A DNA stretch of 64,000 nt from Pelosinus sp. UFO1 (lineage in GTDB: Bacteria > Bacillota > Negativicutes > DSM-13327): positions 4,270,001 to 4,334,000 of the forward strand of contig NZ_CP008852.1 of the NCBI RefSeq assembly GCF_000725345.1, given 5' to 3'. Positions within the stretch are counted from its first letter, which is position 1, and each line of letters begins with the position of its first letter. Made by a program: the position numbers and the translations under genes. A model generated the notes under the pieces. It was given only the letters and a program-made list of their open reading frames with translations, was not told where the DNA came from and ran no database searches. Shown piece after piece: positions 28,685 to 39,081 of the stretch.

Positions 28685-30484
28685 TCACCGTTGCTGCCTA
28701 AAAAAATCATATACGGCTTGCGCCGCGGGGAAAGTCATCGATGGCGCGGCAGCTAATTCTTCTACTGTAGCCCCCTTTATTTTAGGCAGGCTGCCAAAAT
28801 GATCCCATAGAGCTTTACGACGTTTGGCGCCAATTCCTGGTACATGATCAAGAACTGACACCATATTCCGCTTGGAACGCAATGTACGATGATAAGTTAC
28901 AGCAAATCGATGGGCCTCATCCCGTATGCGCTGCATCAGATAGAGCGCCTGGGAGTGACGGGGTAAAATCAAAGGCTCACTCTGACCTTCACAAAAAATA
29001 TATTCAAATTCTTTCGCTAGACCAATTACAGGAACTTCTAGCAAACCAGCTCCGCGAATAATGGTAAGAGCCGCACTCAACTGTCCTTTGCCGCCATCAA
29101 TAATGATTAAATCAGGTATTGGTTGATTTGTTCCGCCATAACGCCTACTAACTACCTCCTGCATGGATTTAAAATCATCTGGCTTACCTTCTACCGTGCG
29201 TAGTTTATAACGACGATAAGCTTCTTTCTTAGGCATGCCATTTTCAAAAACCACCATAGAGGCAACCGTTTCTGACCCTTGAATATGAGAAATATCAAAA
29301 CATTCCATACGTATAGGAGGAGCCTGTAGTCCTAAATATCGTCCAAGATCCACCATAGCTCCTTCTGTTTGTTCTGAATGGGCTTTGATTTTTCCTTCTT
29401 GTTCACTAAGGACAATCGCTGCATTTCCATCAGCCATAGTGACAATATCTTTTTTCGTGCCTCTTTTTGGGGTTTCTACAGCTACACGACTGCCTTTTAA
29501 TTGGCTTAACCAATCCGATAGCAACGCCTGCTCGGGAACATCCATAGGCAGCAATAATTCCTTGGGGATAAAGGTAGACTGGCTATAATATTGCTTTATA
29601 AAAGCAGCTAATACTACATCATCCTCTTCTTGCTCACTACCTGCTAGCAAGAAATGATCCCGCCCCACCATTTTTCCACTGCGGATAAAATAAACTTGCA
29701 CACAAGTTCCTAAGGCTGAACAAGCCAAACCAATAGCATCTTGATCCCCCGCTCCAGTAACAATGTTTTGTTTTTCTCTGACTTTTTCTACAGCTGCGAG
29801 TTGATCCCTGAGTTTTGCAGCTTGTTCAAATTGCAGTTCTTCTGCTGCTAATTCCATCCGTTTTTTTAGACTCTGCACTACAGCATCACTACGACCTTCG
29901 AGCAGTAAGCAAACTTCTTTGATCATGCCGTTATAAGTTTCGCTATCTACAAACCCAGCGCAAGGAGCGAGACATCGTTTTATATGATATTCCAAACAAG
30001 GGCGTCTGGCATCTAAATTACGACAACTACGCAGAGGAAATAACTTTCTCATTAGTTTAATGCTTTCATGGACAGCCCCTGCACTAGTAAAAGGACCAAA
30101 ATAACGAGCACCATCTTTTTGTACCCTACGGGTAGCATACAAACGAGGAAACTCTTCATTTGTCGTTACCTTAATATAGGGATAGGTTTTGTCATCTCGC
30201 AAACTAATATTGTATTTCGGCCGATGTTTTTTTATTAAATTACATTCAAGAATTAAGGCTTCAATTTCCGAGGCTGTAACAATATATTCTAAATCGACAA
30301 TCCGTGAAACCATGGCCTGCACTTTTGGAGAGTGATTACGACTGGATTGAAAATAGGAACGAACACGATTTTTTAGTACTACCGCTTTGCCAACATAAAT
30401 AATGTGATCTTGGGCATCCTTCATTAAATAAACACCTGGTTTATCTGGCAAGTGGTTTACTTTTTCTAATAATTCATCATTCAT
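28685..30484 (-). CDS. uvrC: Excinuclease ABC subunit C
   Basis: Makes both cuts at a DNA lesion marked by UvrB. N-terminal GIY-YIG nuclease (PGVYLMKDAQDHIIYVGKAV), a Cys cluster near residue 150, a UvrB-binding UVR motif (KKRMELAAEELQFEQAAKLRDQL, about 205), the RNase H-like nuclease (MECFDISHIQGSETVASMVV, then IIDGGKGQL) and a C-terminal helix-hairpin-helix (LDHVPGIGAKRRKALWDHFG). The 599-residue length is normal. It is separated from uvrA and uvrB by accC. Confidence 0.97.
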   Translation of the reverse strand: MNDELLEKVNHLPDKPGVYLMKDAQDHIIYVGKAVVLKNRVRSYFQSSRNHSPKVQAMVSRIVDLEYIVTASEIEALILECNLIKKHRPKYNISLRDDKTYPYIKVTTNEEFPRLYATRRVQKDGARYFGPFTSAGAVHESIKLMRKLFPLRSCRNLDARRPCLEYHIKRCLAPCAGFVDSETYNGMIKEVCLLLEGRSDAVVQSLKKRMELAAEELQFEQAAKLRDQLAAVEKVREKQNIVTGAGDQDAIGLACSALGTCVQVYFIRSGKMVGRDHFLLAGSEQEEDDVVLAAFIKQYYSQSTFIPKELLLPMDVPEQALLSDWLSQLKGSRVAVETPKRGTKKDIVTMADGNAAIVLSEQEGKIKAHSEQTEGAMVDLGRYLGLQAPPIRMECFDISHIQGSETVASMVVFENGMPKKEAYRRYKLRTVEGKPDDFKSMQEVVSRRYGGTNQPIPDLIIIDGGKGQLSAALTIIRGAGLLEVPVIGLAKEFEYIFCEGQSEPLILPRHSQALYLMQRIRDEAHRFAVTYHRTLRSKRNMVSVLDHVPGIGAKRRKALWDHFGSLPKIKGATVEELAAAPSMTFPAAQAVYDFFRQQR

Positions 30485-30654
30485 TTTTTACAAAACTCCT
30501 TTTGAGAAAAAAATCACATTGCCAAAAACATAAAACTATGAGATAATTGTAACATACTTTTAGCACCTGCTCACAATAAAAATCTAAACTGACCCACTTC
30601 CAATATATTCCTGAACTTTAATGAGACGTTCAATGTATACATGCATGAAACTCA

Positions 30655-30683
30655 TTGTAGACTTAATTCTTATATACTATAAT
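30655..30683 (+). promoter_or_regulatory. Promoter of accC
   Basis: TTGTAG, 17 bases, TATAAT, 56 bases upstream of the GGGAGG ribosome site. Confidence 0.65.
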
Positions 30684-30744
30684 TAATTTCATTGGTGTTA
30701 AGAGCACATTAAACTTTGCGATTTTAAATGGGAGGTCAATGCTG

Positions 30745-32127
30745 ATGTTCAAGAGACTACTTATCGCCAATCGTGGTGAAATTGCAGTTAGAATTATTCG
30801 AGCCTGCCAGGAACTAGATATTGAAACGGTCGCCGTATATTCAGATGTTGATGCCGATGCTCTCCATGTACAATTGGCTGACCACGCATACAATATCGGG
30901 CCTGCAGATGCAATGAAAAGCTATCTAAACATGGATGCGATTATTATGGCTGCCAAAGCATCAAAAGCAGAAGCCATTCACCCGGGATATGGATTTTTAT
31001 CGGAAAATGCTGATTTTGCTGAAAAGGTTACCAATGCTGGTTTGGTGTTTGTCGGCCCTAGTGCTGAAATCATCCGCCAAGTAGGAAACAAAGATGCAGC
31101 CCGAGAAGCCATGAAGGCTGCTGGTCTGCCAATGACAATAGGCAGTGAACCGATTACTAGCAATGAACATGCTTATAAACTTGCCAAGGAAATAGGCTAT
31201 CCTGTTATTTTGAAACCTGTGTCAGGTGGCGGCGGTAAATCTATGTTTGTCGCCAATAACCAGGATGAGTTAGTTAGTGCTTTAAATAAAGTAGATGTGA
31301 CATATAGTTCTTTTTATTTGGAAACCTATATCTCCGAAGCACGACATATTGAAGTGCAAATTATGGCAGATACCTATGGAAACATTCTTCATGTTGGTGA
31401 GCGGGAATGTTCCCTGCAGCGCCGCAACCAAAAGGTGCTTGAAGAATCTCCTTCTAGTGCTTTAACCCCAGAAATGCGTACAAAAGTGGGAGCCATGGCG
31501 ATTCGTGCCGCAAAAAGCATTTTTTACACCAATTTAGGTACTGTTGAATTTTTATTGGATGTAAAAACAGGTAAGTTCTACTTTATGGAAATTAACCCTC
31601 GGATTCAAGTAGAACATGCCGTTACGGAAATGGTCACCGGTATTGATTTAGTACGTCGACAAATTCGTATCGCTGCTGGTGAACCTCTTAACAAAAAGCA
31701 AGAGGATATTATTTTTAGCGGTCACGCTATCGAATGTCGTATTAATGCAGAAGATCCCGATATGTGTTTTGCCCCTTCCCCTGGTTATATTGATTTTTAC
31801 CACGAAGCAGGCGGTCCAAGAGTTCGTGTAGATAGTGGCGTATGCGCTAGTATGACGGTACAACCTCATTATGATTCTATGATTGCCAAAGTCATTGCCC
31901 ATGGTCGTACCAGAGGGGATGCCATTAAAATTATGCGCAGAGCCTTAGCTGAATTCCGTATTTCTGGCATAAAAACGAATATTAGCTTTCAGCAAGAGGT
32001 CTTGAATAACCCTCATTTCTGTAGTGGTAATATCGATACTCAATTTATTTATAAACGCATGACTCCTCGTAAAGAAGAAGAATGTGAAATAGAAAACGAA
32101 AATAGAAAATTTTATTCCCAAGAGTAG
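30745..32127 (+). CDS. accC: Biotin carboxylase subunit
   Basis: Carboxylates biotin with bicarbonate and ATP for acetyl-CoA carboxylase or a related biotin enzyme. FKRLLIANRGEIAVRIIRA, HPGYGFLSEN, the ATP-grasp loop KPVSGGGGKSMF, ERECSLQRRNQKVLEE and EINPRIQVEHAVTE are all in place. The 460 residues contain no BCCP or carboxyltransferase domain. The start is probably the ATG at 30745, the second of two. It is a plus-strand gene by itself, so which complex it serves is open (fatty acid synthesis or a pyruvate carboxylase subunit). It consumes the biotin made by the bio operon. Confidence 0.92.
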   Translation: MFKRLLIANRGEIAVRIIRACQELDIETVAVYSDVDADALHVQLADHAYNIGPADAMKSYLNMDAIIMAAKASKAEAIHPGYGFLSENADFAEKVTNAGLVFVGPSAEIIRQVGNKDAAREAMKAAGLPMTIGSEPITSNEHAYKLAKEIGYPVILKPVSGGGGKSMFVANNQDELVSALNKVDVTYSSFYLETYISEARHIEVQIMADTYGNILHVGERECSLQRRNQKVLEESPSSALTPEMRTKVGAMAIRAAKSIFYTNLGTVEFLLDVKTGKFYFMEINPRIQVEHAVTEMVTGIDLVRRQIRIAAGEPLNKKQEDIIFSGHAIECRINAEDPDMCFAPSPGYIDFYHEAGGPRVRVDSGVCASMTVQPHYDSMIAKVIAHGRTRGDAIKIMRRALAEFRISGIKTNISFQQEVLNNPHFCSGNIDTQFIYKRMTPRKEEECEIENENRKFYSQE

Positions 32128-32143
32128 GCGCTACGCCTACTCT
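32121..32143 (+). terminator. Terminator of accC
   Basis: AGAGTAGGCG / CGCCTACTCT stem that includes the stop codon, followed by seven T. Confidence 0.85.
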
Positions 32144-32186
32144 TTTTTTATTCTTTTGTTGTGGAAAACAACTGGGGGAACGGTTT

Positions 32187-32275
32187 AACCGCAGAGAACA
32201 CAGAGAGCGCAGAAAGAAACTAACCTAAATGAGGGTTTGCCTATCTTCTCTGTGATCTCTGCGCCTCTGCGGTTA
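32187..32275. repeat. Family B palindromic repeat unit
   Basis: AACCGCAGAGAACACAGAGAG opposite a TGATCTCTGCGCCTCTGCGG-TT arm. It lies between the convergent ends of accC and uvrA. Confidence 0.85.
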
Positions 32276-32282
32276 AATTATA

Positions 32283-35117
32283 TTATTCTCGAATTCCTCT
32301 TTCTAATACAGGAGCCAAATATTGTCCGGTATAGGACTCCGCAGTTTTTGCGATTTCTTCAGGAGTACCTTTAGCAATAATCGTACCACCTCGACTGCCA
32401 CCTTCTGGTCCTAGATCTATGACATAATCCGCAGTTTTTATTACATCAAGATTATGTTCAATCACTACAACTGTATCCCCACCATCTGCTAAACGCTGAA
32501 GTACAGTAAGTAAACGATGAATATCGGCTGTATGAAGACCAGTGGTTGGCTCATCTAAAATATATAACGTCTTACCTGTACTGCGCCTTGCTAGTTCCGT
32601 GCCCAATTTTATCCGCTGGGCCTCTCCTCCGGATAAGGTGGTGGCAGGCTGGCCCAGCTTAATATAGCCAAGACCAACATCCTGTAAAATTTGTAACTTC
32701 CGTTGAATCTTGGGGATGTTTTGAAAAAACTCTACCCCCTCATCAACTACCATATCCAGCACTTGAGAGATACTTTTTCCTTTATACCGTACTTCTAACG
32801 TTTCTCTGTTATAACGATCGCCCTTACATACTTCACAAGGAACATAGACATCAGGCAAAAAATGCATTTCAATTTTGATAATACCATCGCCACGGCAAGC
32901 TTCACACCGTCCGCCCTTAACATTAAAACTAAAACGCCCAGGCTTATAGCCCCGCATTTTTGCTTCTTGGGTTTGGCTAAAAACTTCCCGAATGACATCA
33001 AACAATCCTGTATAGGTAGCAGGATTAGAGCGTGGCGTACGACCAATTGGTGACTGATCAATATCAATTATTTTATCAATATTCTCCACGCCACGAATGT
33101 CATCATGAGCTCCCGAGCGATGCTTTGAACCACGATATACCCTAGATGCCAAGCCTTTGTATAAAATTTCGTTGACTAAGGTACTCTTACCAGAGCCTGA
33201 TACCCCTGTCACAGCGGTAAATACGCCTAAAGGAAACTTCACTGTAACTTTCTTTAAATTATTTTCTTTGGCACCTACAACCTCTAGCCACTTGCCGTTG
33301 GGTTTACGCCTTACTTTTGGTATGGGAATGTATTTACTTCCATTTAAATATTGTCCTGTAATCGATTCTGGGCAAGCCTTAATCTCGTCGACTGTACCTT
33401 GAACTACTACTTGTCCACCATGTGCACCTGCTGCTGGACCAATATCAATAATATGATCTGCTGCATACATCGTGTCTTCATCATGTTCAACGACCAACAA
33501 GCTGTTACCCACATCTCGTAAATGTCGCAACGTGGCCAATAAACGATTGTTATCCCGTTGATGCAGCCCAATGCTGGGCTCATCTAGGATATACAATACC
33601 CCAACTAAACCAGAACCAATTTGGGTAGCCAAACGAATTCGCTGTGCTTCACCACCAGATAAAGTGCCCGCTGCCCGATCTAACGTCAAATAGTCTAACC
33701 CAACATTTAGTAAGAAACCAAGTCGAGCATTAATTTCTTTGAGAATCTGTTGGGCAATGGTCTTTTCCCGTTGTGTCAGATCTAAATTACGGAAAAACTC
33801 CTGACTTTCCCCAATCGTTGCCGTGGTTACTTCATAAATATTTTTACCACCGACCTTAACGGATAAGGATTCCGGTTTTAACCTAGCTCCCTTACACTTA
33901 GGACAAGGCTTGGTGCTCATATATTCTTCAATGTCTTCCCGAGACCAATCAGAAACAGTTTCTCGATATCTACGGTTCAATAAAGGAATTACTCCTTCAA
34001 AAACAGCATAATAGGTTTTGCTTTCTCCATACATGTTGTCATATTCAAAATGGAATTTTTCCAATCCTGAACCTGTCATAATAATTTCTTGTACCTCAGG
34101 AGATAAGCTTTCCCAAGTATTCGTTAAAGAATAATTGTATTTTTCCAAAACAGCTTCCAATTGACACATGAAATAGGAATTGGTATTTTTGCTTAATGGC
34201 GCGATGGCTCCATCAATGAGTGTTTTTCCAGGATCTGGAATAACAAGAGATGGATCAACCTCCATATTGTTCCCCAGACCGGTACAATCAGGACAAGCAC
34301 CAAACGGATTATTAAACGAAAAGATCCGTGGGGCAATTTCCGGCAGACTAATCCCACATTCAATGCAAGCAAAATTTTGACTAAATATTTTTTCTTGGTC
34401 ACCAACGATATCAACATTGACGACACCTTCCCCTAAGGTAAGAGCTGTCTCCAAGGAATCGGCTAAACGCTGGGTAATTCCTTCTCGCACAGCGATACGA
34501 TCCACTACCACCTCAATGGTATGCTTTTTATTTTTCTCTAATTTAATTTCCTCTGAAATATCACGAATTTCCCCATCAATTCGCACCCTAACATAGCCAT
34601 TTTTACGGATATCCTCAAGCACTTTCTGGTGCTCCCCTTTTTTGCCACGTATTACACCGGCAATTAACATGAGGCGAGTTCCCTCGGGCAATGCAACCAA
34701 TTGATCCACCATTTGCTGAATTGTCTGTTGACTAATGGGTTTACCACATTTAGGGCAATGAGGCCGTCCTGCTCTTGCAAATAAGAGACGCAAATAATCA
34801 TAGATTTCCGTTACTGTTCCGACGGTAGAACGAGGATTACGACTAGTAGTTTTTTGGTCAATAGAAATTGCCGGTGATAAGCCTTCAATATAATCCACAT
34901 CCGGCTTGTCCATTTGTCCCAAAAACTGACGAGCATAGGCAGACAGTGACTCTACATACCGTCTTTGCCCCTCAGCATAAATCGTATCAAAAGCCAGGGA
35001 AGACTTGCCAGACCCACTTAGACCAGTAATAACCACTAATTCATTACGCGGAATCTCTATATCAATATTTTTCAAATTGTGCTGTCTAGCACCTTTAATA
35101 ACAATTTTTTCTTTCAC
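32283..35117 (-). CDS. uvrA: Excinuclease ABC subunit A
   Basis: Damage-sensing ATPase that loads UvrB. Two ABC modules are visible: Walker [10 protein letters not shown] near residue 33 and GVSGSGKST near residue 640, with two signatures [13 protein letters not shown] and [13 protein letters not shown]. Zinc fingers CPKCGKP, CIEC...CPDC and CEAC...CEVC are present. A longer frame reaches 35174 but would begin in a repeat. The GTG at 35117 behind GAAAGGA gives 944 residues and the canonical [17 protein letters not shown] start. It lies downstream of uvrB. Confidence 0.97.
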   Translation of the reverse strand: MKEKIVIKGARQHNLKNIDIEIPRNELVVITGLSGSGKSSLAFDTIYAEGQRRYVESLSAYARQFLGQMDKPDVDYIEGLSPAISIDQKTTSRNPRSTVGTVTEIYDYLRLLFARAGRPHCPKCGKPISQQTIQQMVDQLVALPEGTRLMLIAGVIRGKKGEHQKVLEDIRKNGYVRVRIDGEIRDISEEIKLEKNKKHTIEVVVDRIAVREGITQRLADSLETALTLGEGVVNVDIVGDQEKIFSQNFACIECGISLPEIAPRIFSFNNPFGACPDCTGLGNNMEVDPSLVIPDPGKTLIDGAIAPLSKNTNSYFMCQLEAVLEKYNYSLTNTWESLSPEVQEIIMTGSGLEKFHFEYDNMYGESKTYYAVFEGVIPLLNRRYRETVSDWSREDIEEYMSTKPCPKCKGARLKPESLSVKVGGKNIYEVTTATIGESQEFFRNLDLTQREKTIAQQILKEINARLGFLLNVGLDYLTLDRAAGTLSGGEAQRIRLATQIGSGLVGVLYILDEPSIGLHQRDNNRLLATLRHLRDVGNSLLVVEHDEDTMYAADHIIDIGPAAGAHGGQVVVQGTVDEIKACPESITGQYLNGSKYIPIPKVRRKPNGKWLEVVGAKENNLKKVTVKFPLGVFTAVTGVSGSGKSTLVNEILYKGLASRVYRGSKHRSGAHDDIRGVENIDKIIDIDQSPIGRTPRSNPATYTGLFDVIREVFSQTQEAKMRGYKPGRFSFNVKGGRCEACRGDGIIKIEMHFLPDVYVPCEVCKGDRYNRETLEVRYKGKSISQVLDMVVDEGVEFFQNIPKIQRKLQILQDVGLGYIKLGQPATTLSGGEAQRIKLGTELARRSTGKTLYILDEPTTGLHTADIHRLLTVLQRLADGGDTVVVIEHNLDVIKTADYVIDLGPEGGSRGGTIIAKGTPEEIAKTAESYTGQYLAPVLERGIRE

Positions 35118-35152
35118 TAGAATGTTCCTTTCTGTCACATAATATTTAATTG

Positions 35153-35256
35153 AACACAAAGACACAAAGGACACAAAGGCTTACACAAAAAGGCAACCAA
35201 TACCCTTACTATTATCCTTTGTGTGCCGCAACAGCGGCATTGTGCCTTTGTGGTTC
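35153..35256 (+). repeat. Family A palindromic repeat unit
   Basis: Left arm AACACAAAGACACAAAGG (two C lost), mini-hairpin GCCGC-aaca-GCGGC, right arm CCTTTGTGGTT. It lies just upstream of the uvrA leader. Confidence 0.85.
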
Positions 35257-35269
35257 ATAAAGAAGACTT

Positions 35270-35387
35270 GATTCAGATGGAATTTTAACTCCATCTGAAT
35301 CTTAGTCGCACTTATCCAGGGACTTAGCCGCTCTTAACTCCCACTTATAGAAGATGGGAGTCTTAGAGCGGTTTAGTCATCGGATAA
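35270..35387 (-). ncRNA. Two-hairpin element between uvrB and uvrA
   Basis: A perfect 12-bp hairpin GATTCAGATGGA / TCCATCTGAATC (35270-35301) and a long interrupted hairpin (35311-35387) built from TTATCC/GGATAA, GACTxAGCC/GGxxTAGTC, CCGCTCT/AGAGCGG and ACTCCCA/TGGGAGT. On the minus strand it contains TAAGAGCGGCTAAG and TAAGTGCGACTAAG, close to TAAGAGCGACTAAG in the 103-nt repeat. It could be an RNA, an element end or a complex terminator. Confidence 0.5.
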
Positions 35388-35397
35388 ATCTTATTCA

Positions 35398-37458
35398 CTA
35401 TTTCTTCTTTTTACTCCTAGGTGGCGATTCCTTTGGCGCTTTACCTACGCGGCCTTTTAATTCTACAATCATATCTCGAAGCTCTGCAGCCCGTTCAAAT
35501 TGGAGTTGTTTAGAGGCGAGGCGCATTTCTTTTTCTAGATTACCAATTAAGTCTAACATTTCTCCTTGGCTCATATTTCCTAGACGGTCTGTTTTATATA
35601 TTTCAGGTGTTTCTGCTACCTTCGTTGTTTCAATCAATTCCTTGACTTTCTTTCGGATAGTCATAGGAGTAATACCGTGCTCCTCGTTATAAGCCTCTTG
35701 AATTGCACGACGACGATTGGTTTCTTCCATCGCTCGCGCCATAGATTTAGTAATCACGTCGGCATACATAATAACCTTTCCGTTTACGTTACGTGCTGCT
35801 CTGCCAATGGTCTGAATTAGAGACGTATCGGAACGCAAAAAGCCTTCTTTATCTGCATCTAGAATCGCCACCAAAGTGACTTCTGGCAAATCTAAGCCTT
35901 CCCGTAAAAGGTTGATGCCAATCAATACATCAAAAACACCTGCCCGCAAATCACGAATAATTTCTCCCCGCTCAATGGTAACAATATCAGAATGTAAATA
36001 CCGTACACGGATTCCCATCTCTTTCAAAAACTCCGTGAGATTTTCTGCCATCTTTTTTGTCAAGGTAGTTACTAAGACCCGTTCATTGGCAGCAGCTCGT
36101 ATTTTGATTTCACCTAGCAAATCGTCCATCTGCCCCTTAATGGGGCGTACTTCTACTTCAGGATCGATAAGACCCGTTGGCCGAATGACTTGCTGGGCAA
36201 CTTGACTAGCCTCCCCTAATTCATAAGCACTTGGTGTCGCCGATACATAGACAATTTGGTTAATGCGCTCCGCAAACTCTAAAAAGGTAAGAGGCCGATT
36301 ATCGAAAGCAGAAGGCAAGCGAAAACCATTTTCCACCAAAGAGGCTTTGCGGGCTTTATCTCCTGCATACATAGCCCGAAGCTGGGGAAGCATGACATGA
36401 GACTCGTCCACAACAATCATAAAATCCTCAGGAAAATAATCAATTAGTGTATAAGGAGAATCTCCTGGATTACGCCCCGTTAGATGGCGGGAATAATTTT
36501 CGATCCCTGAACAATACCCCATTTCTTGCATCATTTCCAAATCATATTTCGTCCGCTGCTCAAGGCGTTGGGCTTCTACCAATTTACCGTTCGCCTTAAA
36601 ATAGGCCAATTGAGCTTCTAGTTCTGCCTCAATATCTCTTACTGCTCGCAGCATATTTTCCCTGGAGGTAACGTAGTGAGAGGCAGGATAGATGGCAATG
36701 TGCTTGCGTTCTGCCATAATTTCGCCAGTTAAGGTATCAATCTCTAAAATTCTTTCAATTTCATCACCAAATAATTCAACTCGTATGGCTCTCTCTCCAT
36801 AGGCTGCAGGGAAGATTTCTACCACATCGCCCCGTACCCTAAACTTACCGCGAATAAAATTAATATCATTTCGTTCATACTGAATAGCGACTAACTTACG
36901 TAATATTTCATCTCGATCTTTTGTTTGTCCTTGGCGTAAAGACAGTACTAGGCCATGATATTCATCTGGCGAACCTAAACCATAGATGCAAGATACACTG
37001 GCAACTATAATCACATCACGTCGCTCAAATAAGGAACTGGTAGCCGAGTGACGCAATTTATCAATCTCATCATTAATCGAAGCATCTTTTTCAATATAGG
37101 TGTCTGTATGAGCAATATACGCTTCTGGTTGGTAATAATCATAATAACTAACAAAATACTCCACTGCATTGTTGGGAAAAAACTCTTTGAATTCACTGGC
37201 TAATTGAGCAGCCAGTGTTTTATTATGAGCAATGACTAAGGTTGGTTTTTGGACCTGTTCAATTAATTTAGCAACAGTAAAGGTCTTACCTGTGCCTGTT
37301 GCCCCAAGAAGTACCTGGGCCTTTTGACCTTCTAAAATACCCGTTTCCAGGGTGCGGATGGCAGAAGGCTGATCTCCTGTTGGCACGAAAGGAGCTTCTA
37401 CTTTAAAAGGTATGCCTCCCTCATGGTAGGCCGTATTCAACTTAGGTACAGTAGCCAT
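35398..37458 (-). CDS. uvrB: Excinuclease ABC subunit B
   Basis: Helicase-like protein that checks damage and recruits UvrC. Walker A is [12 protein letters not shown] near residue 55; the beta-hairpin region has [29 protein letters not shown] is the DEAD-like motif; [17 protein letters not shown] is motif VI; the C-terminal UVR domain ([24 protein letters not shown]) binds UvrC. The 686-residue length fits, with a Lys-rich end. It lies between minJ and uvrA as in Bacillus. Confidence 0.97.
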   Translation of the reverse strand: MATVPKLNTAYHEGGIPFKVEAPFVPTGDQPSAIRTLETGILEGQKAQVLLGATGTGKTFTVAKLIEQVQKPTLVIAHNKTLAAQLASEFKEFFPNNAVEYFVSYYDYYQPEAYIAHTDTYIEKDASINDEIDKLRHSATSSLFERRDVIIVASVSCIYGLGSPDEYHGLVLSLRQGQTKDRDEILRKLVAIQYERNDINFIRGKFRVRGDVVEIFPAAYGERAIRVELFGDEIERILEIDTLTGEIMAERKHIAIYPASHYVTSRENMLRAVRDIEAELEAQLAYFKANGKLVEAQRLEQRTKYDLEMMQEMGYCSGIENYSRHLTGRNPGDSPYTLIDYFPEDFMIVVDESHVMLPQLRAMYAGDKARKASLVENGFRLPSAFDNRPLTFLEFAERINQIVYVSATPSAYELGEASQVAQQVIRPTGLIDPEVEVRPIKGQMDDLLGEIKIRAAANERVLVTTLTKKMAENLTEFLKEMGIRVRYLHSDIVTIERGEIIRDLRAGVFDVLIGINLLREGLDLPEVTLVAILDADKEGFLRSDTSLIQTIGRAARNVNGKVIMYADVITKSMARAMEETNRRRAIQEAYNEEHGITPMTIRKKVKELIETTKVAETPEIYKTDRLGNMSQGEMLDLIGNLEKEMRLASKQLQFERAAELRDMIVELKGRVGKAPKESPPRSKKKK

Positions 37459-37616
37459 AATATCACCAGTCTTTACAAAATATTAATCCACATTTATATA
37501 TGTTTTTATCTTATCACAGTACATACGTTCGGTCAAAGTGAAAATTAATGATAGTCATGTTTCTATTATATAATAATTCTCTTATAATATATATTGTTTT
37601 TAAATTACTATATTTA

Positions 37617-38864
37617 CTATTTATTCCTCCATTTTTTTTTCACTTTCTCCCACAACCAAAACTTATCTTCTGTTAACTCTACATAATATAATTCGTTGCC
37701 TTCTGGTACTAAAATCACACCTAACATTCGCTGACCTTTGGAGAACTTCACCTTCTTCTCCATTTTTTGACCATCTCTTACCATTTGTATCACAAATTCA
37801 TTAGGGGCAAGGGAAATAGCTTCTGCCAATTGATCCCTCCTATTGATCGTCATGCCATGTAAGGTCAGCAAAATATCACCGGATTTTATCCCGGCCTTTG
37901 GTCCTGGAGTATCAATTACCGTATCTAATACCATAAGCCCCTCTGTTGGCGGCACATAACGAGGAATGCCTTCCAATTCTCGTCGACTGTCTAGTTGAAT
38001 TAGCATTTCATGGCCTAAGAAAGAGACCATCGCCGCCACAACTTGCAGCCATTTATAATGAATGGATAATAAGGCTAATGCCAAGAGTATAATACTATAA
38101 ATAGCTAAATGAAAGGCTGAGTTACGTCGGCGCATTTTAGGTGAACTAGCTACCGCAATATCGGTGTAGCCTAAAGCAGCAACTACGGGAATCATCGCGT
38201 ACATCCATGTATGTCCTTCGGGCAGACTCATATTGATTGGCAACAAAGGCCACCAGTCAGGCATAGGCAATACTCCTGCCGGAACCTTACTTTCAGGCAA
38301 TGCAACCGCCGACATCAAAAGCAAGGGCAGTGGCCAAAAGTTTTGTAAATTAAAAGCCCCTACTAATTGTCCATTGCCTCGCCTTAAAATAACAGGCATA
38401 CTGCCATAATATCCACTGATGGCAATTAATATACTTTCGGTTATATGAAGAACTGCCACTAACACTAATACCTGAGATACATCTACCGCTGGCCAGCCAA
38501 TTAATGCTTTGGACAAAGCCACTAATCCTCCCGCATAGGCAAAACATAAAAAGCGCATATTAACTGCCATTAGTAAAATAGCCACCGGCCAAATGTAGGC
38601 AAGACCTAATTGATCTACATTAATTCCGACGACAGTTAATAGAAAACTCCCCAACATACCCCCGATGCTCCCTAGCATTACAGCTAAGGTCACCTGCTGG
38701 GTCAGTGAAAAACCGCATACTCCAAACATCCGTTTTTGACTTTTCTGCAATTGCCAATATTGATAAGTAACCAGGGCGATAATCATCCAAAATATGGGTT
38801 CAAAATAAGCTGCTACCACACCACCAATCGCCAGTCGAATCAATTCCTGCCATGGAAACATCAT
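37617..38864 (-). CDS. minJ: MinJ-like membrane PDZ protein
   Basis: In Bacillus MinJ links DivIVA to MinD and places the division site. Here 415 residues carry about eight helices (to about residue 285) and one C-terminal PDZ domain (LDTVIDTPGPKAGIKSGDILLTLHGM, about 310-390). Sequence identity with MinJ cannot be judged by eye. The call rests on the helices-plus-PDZ plan and on the position between ctp and uvrB, the same as for B. subtilis minJ between ctpB and uvrB. Two ATG codons are possible at the start. Confidence 0.75.
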   Translation of the reverse strand: MMFPWQELIRLAIGGVVAAYFEPIFWMIIALVTYQYWQLQKSQKRMFGVCGFSLTQQVTLAVMLGSIGGMLGSFLLTVVGINVDQLGLAYIWPVAILLMAVNMRFLCFAYAGGLVALSKALIGWPAVDVSQVLVLVAVLHITESILIAISGYYGSMPVILRRGNGQLVGAFNLQNFWPLPLLLMSAVALPESKVPAGVLPMPDWWPLLPINMSLPEGHTWMYAMIPVVAALGYTDIAVASSPKMRRRNSAFHLAIYSIILLALALLSIHYKWLQVVAAMVSFLGHEMLIQLDSRRELEGIPRYVPPTEGLMVLDTVIDTPGPKAGIKSGDILLTLHGMTINRRDQLAEAISLAPNEFVIQMVRDGQKMEKKVKFSKGQRMLGVILVPEGNELYYVELTEDKFWLWEKVKKKWRNK

Positions 38865-38911
38865 CTCACCTCAAAATTTAAAATATTAGTGGGTAAAACA
38901 TAGAACCTTTT

Positions 38912-38993
38912 AACCACAGAGGCGCAGAGAGCACTGAGGGGGCTAATATCTTAAATCCAATCTTTTCTCTGTGTCCTCTGTGCCTCTGCTGTT
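38912..38993. repeat. Family B palindromic repeat unit
   Basis: AACCACAGAGGCGCAGAGAG opposite a GTCCTCTGTGCCTCTGCTGTT arm. It lies between ctp and minJ. Confidence 0.85.
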
Positions 38994-39081
38994 CAATCCC
39001 TTCGTTCCTAACTACATTCAAAAAACTATAAATTTACCATTAGAAAAAAGCGGCTAAGCAAAAGCCCGCCGCTACTTTTCT

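Noticed and set aside
35118-35174. Extended N-terminus of UvrA from 35174
   Set aside because: It would start inside a family A repeat; a GTG at 35117 with GAAAGGA gives the canonical start.
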